This document shows positions 57,845 through 64,000 of a stretch of 64,000 nucleotides of DNA, piece after piece. The DNA is from Caulobacter zeae (lineage in GTDB: Bacteria; Pseudomonadota; Alphaproteobacteria; Caulobacterales; Caulobacteraceae), in assembly GCF_002858925.1 (NCBI RefSeq), contig NZ_PJRS01000041.1, forward strand, positions 62,001 through 126,000. The letters are read 5' to 3'. The notes below the pieces were generated by a model, which searched no databases, had not been told where the DNA came from, and saw nothing but the letters and a program-made list of their open reading frames with translations. A program made the position numbers and the translations under genes. Position 1 is the first letter of the stretch. Every line of letters begins with the position of its first letter.

Positions 57845-58263
57845 GGTCGGTCGTCCTGGATGCGTCAGCCGCCTTGGCGTGGCTGTTGCCGACGCAAGCG
57901 ACTGACGCCGCGAACGCCTTCTTGGAGCGGAGCGACGCGACGACTTTCGAGGCGCCGGAGATTTTCGACTGGGAAGTCCGCAACGTTCTGCTGACTTACG
58001 AACGTCGTGGCTTGTCGACAGTCGAGAGGCACGATCGTGCGGTGGCGAACTATGTTGCGCTGAACGTCACGCTTCATCCGTTGATCATCGACATGGAGGG
58101 TCTGACGACGCTGGCCCAGAGGGCCAGACTCAGTCTCTTCGACGCCTCATATCTTGCGCTGGCGCTGGAGCAGGATTGGCCGTTGGCTTCGCGTGACGAG
58201 ACCTTGCTGATCGTCGCCGCTCGGTCCGGTATCGAGTGCTTCGACCTGAGAGCTACAATCTGA
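57841..58263 (+). CDS. vapC: VapC-type PIN-domain ribonuclease toxin
   Basis: A 140-residue PIN protein from GTG 57841. The four acidic metal-binding residues are visible: D7 (VVLDAS), E45 (FDWEVRN), D101 (LFDASYLALAL) and D119 (SRDETLL). Such toxins cleave tRNA or rRNA when free of the antitoxin. vapB and vapC overlap by four bases, and vapC's TGA overlaps the ATG of the next gene by one base. Its codon use looks slightly less GC-biased than the neighbours, consistent with acquisition. Confidence 0.93.
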   Translation: MRSVVLDASAALAWLLPTQATDAANAFLERSDATTFEAPEIFDWEVRNVLLTYERRGLSTVERHDRAVANYVALNVTLHPLIIDMEGLTTLAQRARLSLFDASYLALALEQDWPLASRDETLLIVAARSGIECFDLRATI

Positions 58264-58868
58264 TGATCTATCTCTGCCGCCACGGCCAGACGCAGTTCAA
58301 CCGTGAGGGACGCTTCCAGGGCCAGACCGAGTCCGACCTGACCGCCTTGGGGCGGGCCCAGGCGCGGGCCATGGGCGAGCTGCTGGCCGACCTGATCGCG
58401 CGAGAGCCGTCCGACGACTGGCGGATCGTCGCCAGTCCGCTGCGCCGCGCGCGCAACACCGCCGAAGCCATCGCCGAGCGCACGGGCCTGCCGCTGACCT
58501 TTGACGATCGCCTGCTGGAGATCAGCGTCGGTGAGTGGTCGGGCCGCCTGCGCGAGGGCATCCGCCGTGACAATCCTGAGTTGTTCGCCAGCTACGAGTG
58601 GGCGTTCCGGGCGCCGGGCGGCGAGACCTTCGAGGACGTCACCGCCCGCGTGGCCGGCTGGTTGGCCGACCAGGCCCCGGAAGCCGAGCGCCGGCTGATC
58701 GTGGTCAGCCACGGGGTCGCCGGCCGCCTGCTGCGCGGCGCCTATGCCGGCCTGTCGCGCGCCGACACCCTGGGCCAGGAGGTGCCGCAGGACGCGGTCT
58801 ACCGCCTGCTGGCCGGCCAGATCGACCGCTTCGACTGCGCGCCCGTCGAAGACCCCGAATTCGCTTGA
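58263..58868 (+). CDS. Histidine phosphatase family protein (phosphoglycerate-mutase-like)
   Basis: A 201-residue phosphatase. The catalytic histidine is in MIYLCRHGQTQFNREGRFQGQTESDLTALG; ASPLRRARNTAEAIAE has the second Arg, LLEISVGEWSGR the acid, and VVSHGVAGRLL the second histidine. It dephosphorylates a small metabolite or phosphoprotein. ATG 58263 overlaps the vapC stop by one base, so it may be translated from the vapBC message. The next gene follows after eight bases. Confidence 0.92.
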   Translation: MIYLCRHGQTQFNREGRFQGQTESDLTALGRAQARAMGELLADLIAREPSDDWRIVASPLRRARNTAEAIAERTGLPLTFDDRLLEISVGEWSGRLREGIRRDNPELFASYEWAFRAPGGETFEDVTARVAGWLADQAPEAERRLIVVSHGVAGRLLRGAYAGLSRADTLGQEVPQDAVYRLLAGQIDRFDCAPVEDPEFA

Positions 58869-58876
58869 GAAACTCT

Positions 58877-59935
58877 ATGACCGAAGCCCGCGAAGTCCTC
58901 GTCAGCGTCAAGAAGAACGTCGGCCGGATCACCCTGAACCGGCCCAAGGCGTTGCACGCCCTGACGCTTTCCATGTGCGAGACGATGATCGAGGCCCTGT
59001 TGGCGTGGCAGGCTGACCCCGAGATCGACATGGTCATGATCGACCATTCCGGCGAGCGGGGCTTCTGCGCTGGCGGCGACATCAGGATGCTCGCCGAGAG
59101 CGGGGCGGGCGACGGCGTCGAGGCGCGGAAGTTCTTCCATACCGAGTATCGGCTGAACCATCTGCTGTTCCACTACGACCGGCCGGTCGTGGCGATCATG
59201 GACGGCGTGGTCATGGGCGGGGGCGTCGGCATCTCGATGCCGGCCCACTATCGGATCGCGACCGAGCGCACGACCTTCGCCATGCCCGAAACGGGCATCG
59301 GCCTGTTCCCCGACGTCGGCGGCGGCTGGTACCTGCCGCGCCTGCCGGGCAAGGCGGGGCTGTGGCTGGCCCTGACCGGCGCGCGGATCAAGGGCTCGGA
59401 CTGCATGCGCCTGGGCATCGCCACCCATTTCGTCGAATTCGGCGCGATCGAGGGGCTGAAGAAGGCGATCCTGGCCGATCACCGCCGCATCGACGAGACC
59501 CTGCGCATGTACCGCGCCGACGCCGGCAAGGCGCCGCTGGTGGGCTTCGAGCAGGACCTCAACCGTCTGTTCGTCGGCGACAGCGTCGAAGAGATCTTCG
59601 AGTTCCTGGAAGCCGACTCCTGCGACTGGGGCAAGGCCCAGCTGGCCGTGCTGAAGACCAAGTCGCCCCAGACCCTGAAGGTAGCCTTCGAGCAGCTGAA
59701 GCGCGGCGAGGCCATGACCGACTTCGCCGACAACATGGCCATGGAGTACCGGATCGGCTCGCGCGTGGTGCGCAGGCACGACTTCATCGAGGGCGTGCGG
59801 GCGGTGATCGTCGACAAGGACAATGCGCCCCGCTGGGACCCGCCGAGCATCGAGGCCGTGAACGACGCCGACATCCAGGCGATCTTTGCGCCCCTCCCGC
59901 CGGAGGAGGAGTGGACTCCTCTCGCGGACGCCTGA
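58877..59935 (+). CDS. 3-hydroxyisobutyryl-CoA hydrolase (enoyl-CoA hydratase/isomerase family)
   Basis: A 352-residue crotonase-fold enzyme. The oxyanion-hole regions are GFCAGGDIRMLAES and VVMGGGVGISMPAHYRIATERTTFAMPETGIGLFPDVGGGWYLPRLPG, with Glu and Asp in the PETGIGLFPDVGG motif, characteristic of the hydrolase that releases 3-hydroxyisobutyrate from CoA. The length, about 350 residues, separates it from plain hydratases (about 260). It fits the valine pathway between the acyl-CoA dehydrogenase and mmsB. Confidence 0.92.
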   Translation: MTEAREVLVSVKKNVGRITLNRPKALHALTLSMCETMIEALLAWQADPEIDMVMIDHSGERGFCAGGDIRMLAESGAGDGVEARKFFHTEYRLNHLLFHYDRPVVAIMDGVVMGGGVGISMPAHYRIATERTTFAMPETGIGLFPDVGGGWYLPRLPGKAGLWLALTGARIKGSDCMRLGIATHFVEFGAIEGLKKAILADHRRIDETLRMYRADAGKAPLVGFEQDLNRLFVGDSVEEIFEFLEADSCDWGKAQLAVLKTKSPQTLKVAFEQLKRGEAMTDFADNMAMEYRIGSRVVRRHDFIEGVRAVIVDKDNAPRWDPPSIEAVNDADIQAIFAPLPPEEEWTPLADA

Positions 59936-60024
59936 CAGCGTTCTGCCGTAGCGGCATTGAAGCTGTCGCTTGGCCTCGCTAGCTTGCCGCCAGCCAAAGA
60001 AGAAAGTCCGCCGGAAGGAAGACC

Positions 60025-60831
60025 ATGCGTAAGCCGCTTCTCAGCCTCGTCGCCGCGCTCGCCGTGACCGCGTGCGCCACGACCCCGATGGGGCCCGCCG
60101 AGCCGCCTCCGCCGCCGCCGGCCGCCGCCCCGGTCTCCATCCCGGCCAACATCATCGCCGCGGTCGACAATCCGCTGCGTCCCGAGGTTGACGCCAAGCG
60201 CGACGCCGATCGCCTGCCGGCCCAGGTGCTGGCCTTCGCCGGCGTGCGCAGCGGGGCCAAGGTCGCAGACCTGATTCCCGGCACCGGCTATTTCACCCGC
60301 ATCCTGTCGAAGGCCGTCGGCCCGCGCGGCCACGTCTATGCCTATGTGCCCGACGAGCTGACCAAGCTGGCCAATCGCGAGCCGGCCGTGAACGCCATCG
60401 CCGCCGATCCGGCCTACAAGAACGTCTCGGTGATCCTGAACCTGCTGCCCAACTTCGGCGCGCCCGAGAAGCTGGACCTGGTGTTCACCGCCCAGAACTA
60501 CCACGACATGCACACCCCGCTGATGGGCAAGCCCGACATGGCGGTGGTCAACCGCAAGGTCTTCCAGTCGCTGAAGCCGGGCGGCGTCTATCTGGTGCTC
60601 GACCACTCGGCCCAGCCCGGTTCGGGCCTGCGCGACGCCGAGAAGCTGCACCGCATCGATCCAGAGACCGTAAAGGCCGAGGTCACCGCCGCCGGCTTCG
60701 TGTTCGAAGGCGAAAGCCGCGTGCTGCGCGACGCCGCCGACAAGCGCAACGTCTCGGTCTTCGACCCGTCCATCCGCGGCAAGACCGACCAGTTCATCTA
60801 CAAGTTCCGCAAGCCGGCCGGGGCGCGCTAA
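60025..60831 (+). CDS. Lipoprotein with SAM-methyltransferase-like fold
   Basis: A 268-residue protein with lipoprotein signal (MRKPLLSLVAALAVTACATT; Cys17) and a Pro-rich linker. The body resembles a class I methyltransferase: SGAKVADLIPGTGYFTRILSKAVGPRGHVYAYV (motif I, with a DLIPGTGY loop), then KLDLVFTAQNYHDMH and FQSLKPGGVYLVLDHSAQPGSG. SAM is not known to be available in the periplasm, so either the fold has another ligand or export is partial. Homologues of this predicted exported methyltransferase occur in other proteobacteria. It lies between the CoA hydrolase and mmsB. Confidence 0.85.
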   Translation: MRKPLLSLVAALAVTACATTPMGPAEPPPPPPAAAPVSIPANIIAAVDNPLRPEVDAKRDADRLPAQVLAFAGVRSGAKVADLIPGTGYFTRILSKAVGPRGHVYAYVPDELTKLANREPAVNAIAADPAYKNVSVILNLLPNFGAPEKLDLVFTAQNYHDMHTPLMGKPDMAVVNRKVFQSLKPGGVYLVLDHSAQPGSGLRDAEKLHRIDPETVKAEVTAAGFVFEGESRVLRDAADKRNVSVFDPSIRGKTDQFIYKFRKPAGAR

Positions 60832-60906
60832 GCGCCCCGCTCCTGCGGACGACAACGACAAGGACCGCGCCCACGTAGGCGCGGTTCACATTCAGGGAGC
60901 GTAACA

Positions 60907-61803
60907 ATGACCAGGATCGCCTTCATCGGCCTGGGCAACATGGGCGGCGGGATGGCCGCCAACCAGGCCAAGGTCGGCCACGCCGTGGCGGCGTTCGACC
61001 TTTCGGCCAAGGCGCTGGAGAAGGCCGTCGGCGCCGGCTGCGTCGCTGCGGCTTCCGTGGCCGAGGCGGTTAAGGACGCGCAGATCGTCATCACCATGCT
61101 GCCGGCCGGTCCGCACGTGCGCTCGGTCTATGGCGAGCAGGTGCTGGCCAATGCGTCCAAGTCGGCGCTGCTGATCGACTGCTCGACCATCGACGTCGAC
61201 AGCGCCCGCGCGGTGGCGCAGCAGGCGAGGGCGGCGGGCTTTCGGTTCGCCGACGCCCCGGTGTCGGGCGGCATCATGGCCGCTGAAGCTGGCAGTCTGG
61301 CCTTCATGGTCGGCTGCGACGACGCCGATTTCGCCGCGGTCGAGGCTGCGCTGAAGCCGATGGCCCGGGCGGTGATCCACGCCGGCGGCCACGGGGCGGG
61401 GCAGGCGGCCAAGATCTGCAACAACATGCTGCTGGGCGTCTCGATGCTGGGGACCTGCGAGGCCTTCGCCCTGGCCGAGAAGCTGGGCCTGGCCGCCGAC
61501 CGCTTCTTCGAGATCGCCAGCCAGTCGTCGGGCCAGTGCTGGTCGGTGTCGACCTATTGTCCGGTCCCGGGCGTGGGCCCCAGCACGCCGGCCGATCGCG
61601 GCTACGAGGGCGGTTTCGCCACGGCCATGATGCTGAAGGACCTGAAGCTGGCCCAGGAGGCGGCCGCGCGCGCCGGCGCCAGCACGCCGATGGGGGCGCA
61701 GGCCGAGGCGCTGTACGCCCTGTTCGACGCCAATGGCTTCGGCGACAAGGACTTCTCGGCCGTCCTGCAACTGCTGCGCGGCCGTATTGCCGAGCTGGTT
61801 TGA
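60907..61803 (+). CDS. mmsB: 3-hydroxyisobutyrate dehydrogenase
   Basis: A 298-residue NAD-dependent beta-hydroxyacid dehydrogenase. The Rossmann motif is IAFIGLGNMGGGMAANQAKVGHAV; substrate motif DAPVSGGIMAAEAGSLAFMVG and the catalytic Lys in GAGQAAKICNNMLLGVSMLG are clear. C-terminal FATAMMLKDLKLAQEAAARAG matches 3-hydroxyisobutyrate dehydrogenase over tartronate semialdehyde reductase. It completes the valine-degradation step to methylmalonate semialdehyde. AGGGAGCG precedes the ATG. Confidence 0.93.
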   Translation: MTRIAFIGLGNMGGGMAANQAKVGHAVAAFDLSAKALEKAVGAGCVAAASVAEAVKDAQIVITMLPAGPHVRSVYGEQVLANASKSALLIDCSTIDVDSARAVAQQARAAGFRFADAPVSGGIMAAEAGSLAFMVGCDDADFAAVEAALKPMARAVIHAGGHGAGQAAKICNNMLLGVSMLGTCEAFALAEKLGLAADRFFEIASQSSGQCWSVSTYCPVPGVGPSTPADRGYEGGFATAMMLKDLKLAQEAAARAGASTPMGAQAEALYALFDANGFGDKDFSAVLQLLRGRIAELV

Positions 61804-61970
61804 ACAAGGCAGGGTTGCGATCGGCGGTTATAGAACCAATCGATGCGACACCACGCCCAATTCCAATTTGTAGGTAGAGGCCCTTAGGTGGACACTGTGC
61901 CTGCGTGGTGCGAAAAGCCGTGCCAGAAGAAAAGGACCGTAGAGCTTCGGTTCGACGGGTAGAGACCAGC

Positions 61971-63197
61971 ATGGACTACAAAGCCGCGTTCACCGCCGCT
62001 GTCTCCCAGATCCGCGACGAGGGTCGCTATCGGGTCTTCGCCGACCTGAAGCGTCATCGCGGCGCCTTCCCGCGCGCCACCTGGACGCGCGCCGACGGCG
62101 GCGAGAACGAAGTCGTGGTCTGGTGCTCGAACGACTATCTCGGCCAGGGCCAGAACCCCGTCGTGCTGGACGCCATGCACCAGGCGATCGACGACCACGG
62201 CTCCGGCTCGGGCGGCACCCGCAACATCTCGGGCACCAACCACCACCACGTGGAGCTGGAAGCCGAGCTGGCCGACCTGCACGGCAAGCAGGCCGCGCTG
62301 CTGTTCACCTCGGGCTACGTCTCCAACGAAGCCACGCTCAGCGTCCTGCAGAAGATCCTGCCGGGCCTGATCATCTTCTCCGACGCTCAGAACCACGCCT
62401 CGATGATCGCCGGCATCCGCAACGGCGGCGGCCCGCGACACATCTTCCGCCACAACGATCTGGCGCACCTCGAGGAACTGCTGGCGGCCGCTCCGGTCGA
62501 CGCGCCCAAGCTGGTGGCGTTTGAAAGCGTCTACTCGATGGACGGCGACATCGCCGACATCGGCGCCACGGCGGCTCTTGCCAAGAAGTACGGCGCGATG
62601 ACCTATCTCGACGAGGTCCATGCGGTCGGCATGTACGGCCAGCGCGGCGGCGGCGTCGCCGAGCGCGACGGCGTGATGGACCAGATCGACATCATCGAAG
62701 GCACGCTGGGCAAGGCGTTCGGCGTCATGGGCGGCTACATCACCGGCGACGCCGAGGTGATCGACGCCGTGCGCCTGATGGCCTCGGGCTTCATCTTCAC
62801 CACCTCGCTGCCGCCGGCCCTGACCGCCGGCGCGCTGGCCAGCGTGAAGTGGCTCAAGCAGCACCCCGAGGTGCGCGACACCCACCAGGAGCGCGCCGCC
62901 ACCCTGAAGAAGATGTTCCAGGACGCCGGACTGCCGGTGATGGAGAACGACAGCCACATCGTGCCGGTGCTGGTCGGCGATCCGGTCCACACCAAGCTGA
63001 TCAGCGACATGCTGCTGGCCGACCACGGCGTCTACGTGCAGCCGATCAACTATCCGACCGTGCCGCGCGGCACCGAGCGCCTGCGCTTCACGCCCACGCC
63101 GTTCCACACCGACGACATGATGCGCAAGCTGGTCGGCGCGATGGAGAAGCTCTGGGCGCACTGCAACGTCGCCCGCATGGGCGGCCACGCGGCCTAA
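61971..63197 (+). CDS. hemA: 5-aminolevulinate synthase
   Basis: A 408-residue PLP enzyme that condenses glycine with succinyl-CoA, the alphaproteobacterial route to heme. Motifs are VVWCSNDYLGQGQNP, HGSGSGGTRNISGTNHHHVELEAELADLHGK, YLDEVHAVGMYG and the PLP lysine in GTLGKAFGVMGGYI. The ATG at 61971 starts MDYKAAFTAAVSQIRDEGRYRVF, the standard N-terminus; the frame is open 22 codons further upstream but without homology. It partners with hemB elsewhere in the window. Confidence 0.96.
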   Translation: MDYKAAFTAAVSQIRDEGRYRVFADLKRHRGAFPRATWTRADGGENEVVVWCSNDYLGQGQNPVVLDAMHQAIDDHGSGSGGTRNISGTNHHHVELEAELADLHGKQAALLFTSGYVSNEATLSVLQKILPGLIIFSDAQNHASMIAGIRNGGGPRHIFRHNDLAHLEELLAAAPVDAPKLVAFESVYSMDGDIADIGATAALAKKYGAMTYLDEVHAVGMYGQRGGGVAERDGVMDQIDIIEGTLGKAFGVMGGYITGDAEVIDAVRLMASGFIFTTSLPPALTAGALASVKWLKQHPEVRDTHQERAATLKKMFQDAGLPVMENDSHIVPVLVGDPVHTKLISDMLLADHGVYVQPINYPTVPRGTERLRFTPTPFHTDDMMRKLVGAMEKLWAHCNVARMGGHAA

Positions 63198-63207
63198 AGC
63201 ACCCGTC

Positions 63208-63852
63208 TTGGGTTTCGATCTGGGCTATCTGCGCGAGCTGGCCGAGGATGCGTGCGAGCATGCCGGCTGGTCGGGCGCGGCCGATTACTTCCGTCTTCGC
63301 CACCAGGGCCTCCGGCGCGAGGCGCTGGAAGCGCTCGACGCCTTCGTCGCCGGTGCGGTGAGCTGGCCGCTGGCCGAACGTGTCGCCTTCGCCGCCTGGA
63401 TCGGCGAGAAGCGCCTTGCCTATCGCGGCCAGCCTGAAGCCGTGCTGCCCGTGCCGCTGTTTCGCCTGCTGGTCCGCCCGACCCTGGAAGAGTGGGCCCA
63501 GGCCAAGCCGGCCGATCCCTGGCCGTTGGTCTGGCTGGCCCGCCTGTCGAGCGGCGGCTCGACCTGGCACGCGCCGCCCGCGCCGTTCCTGCGCCAGGCC
63601 CTGGCCCGCGATCCGCTATGCGTTGCGGCGAGGGTGGATCTGGTCCGCGCCATCCTGGCCGACATCGCCTTCCACCAGCACGAATTGCCCGGCGCCTATC
63701 TGGGCGACGCCGCCCATGACCTTTCCGCCTTGGACGAGGCCGAGGATCTGCTGTCGCTGGCCGACGAGGACGCGCGGTTCGACATCGGACCGGAGATCGC
63801 CTGGGCGCGGACCGAGGCGCGGGGATGGCTGGAGCGGGCAGGGGCCGGCTAA
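63208..63852 (+). CDS. Protein of unknown function, 214 residues
   Basis: It starts at TTG 63208, ten bases after hemA, reading LGFDLGYLRELAEDACEHAGWSG; no ATG or GTG lies upstream in frame between hemA and this point. It looks soluble and mostly helical, with Trp-rich stretches (EEWAQAKPADPWPLVWLARLSSGGSTWHAPP) and an acidic helix (SALDEAEDLLSLADEDARFDIG). I do not recognise a family. Closeness to hemA suggests cotranscription. Confidence 0.75.
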   Translation: MGFDLGYLRELAEDACEHAGWSGAADYFRLRHQGLRREALEALDAFVAGAVSWPLAERVAFAAWIGEKRLAYRGQPEAVLPVPLFRLLVRPTLEEWAQAKPADPWPLVWLARLSSGGSTWHAPPAPFLRQALARDPLCVAARVDLVRAILADIAFHQHELPGAYLGDAAHDLSALDEAEDLLSLADEDARFDIGPEIAWARTEARGWLERAGAG

Positions 63853-63945
63853 AGCCTCTCCGCGTGGCGGTTTCCCGTCACTTCGCCGCTGCGCCCGTCG
63901 GTGGCTTGGGGCTGGATGGCGCCTCGTGCGCAGGAGAGTCGCCCC

Positions 63946-64000
63946 GTGAAGACCATCGTGATCACCGGCAGCAGCCGCGGCATCGGCTTCGGCCTGGCGG
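63946..64000 (+). CDS. Short-chain dehydrogenase/reductase, 5' end only
   Basis: GTG 63946, preceded by AGGAGAG eight bases upstream, reads VKTIVITGSSRGIGFGLA up to the window edge. TGSSRGIG is the TGxxxGxG dinucleotide-binding motif of SDR enzymes. The rest is outside the window, so substrate cannot be inferred. Confidence 0.85.
   Translation, partial: MKTIVITGSSRGIGFGLA

Overview
The window is a high-GC chromosomal segment of an alphaproteobacterium, almost certainly a Caulobacter species. Pointers are the cell-cycle regulator gcrA with a GANTC (CcrM) site and a DnaA-box-like site upstream, an alphaproteobacterial hemA (ALA synthase), a TonB-dependent receptor paired with a periplasmic trehalase, and frequent GTG/TTG starts. 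Coding density is high; I saw no rRNA, tRNA, prophage or CRISPR array.

Layout. 1-6.4 kb: xseA (cut by the window edge), gcrA, an ABC-2 permease, a YbaY-type lipoprotein and argD-argF-DUF2164. 6.4-15.5 kb (mostly minus strand): rnr, a small membrane protein, topA, an M61 peptidase, dprA and plsY. 15.6-21.5 kb: pyrB with a catalytically degenerate pyrC homologue, a DUF559 endonuclease gene framed by inverted repeats, ruvX and gatCA. 21.5-28.2 kb (minus): a Pro/Ala-rich membrane protein, a gamma-glutamyltranspeptidase between two palindromic repeats, a UPF0303 protein plus Gfo/Idh oxidoreductase, and an ExuT-like transporter with a hydratase-family enzyme. 28.3-38 kb (plus): ligD, an acyltransferase, then an ECF sigma / FecR / STN-TonB receptor / trehalase cluster that looks like cell-surface signalling for a sugar.

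38-45 kb is the least ordinary part. A Crp-type regulator is divergent from a TIR-transmembrane-TPR protein. This is followed by an unrecognised 138-residue protein, a TPR + SLOG-like + class III nucleotide cyclase protein, and a helical protein with a beta-trefoil-like insertion that may be a pore-forming protein. Together these read as a nucleotide-signalling, possibly defensive, island.

44.9-56 kb: secreted metalloprotease, amidohydrolase-CIA30 fusion, pentapeptide-repeat protein, MarR regulator, arfB, yaiI, Nudix, serine hydrolase, AraC regulator, hemB and DUF2147. 56.4-64 kb (plus): a valine-catabolism set (isobutyryl-CoA dehydrogenase-like, 3-hydroxyisobutyryl-CoA hydrolase, mmsB) interrupted by a vapBC toxin-antitoxin pair with a perfect palindromic operator, then hemA, an unknown protein and the start of an SDR gene.

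A recurring theme is a family of palindromic intergenic repeats. Copies at 6269-6397, 22233-22351 and 24223-24346 share the layout of the inverted half-units that bracket the DUF559 gene at 18548-19022. This suggests an endonuclease-linked mobile element with shorter derivatives.
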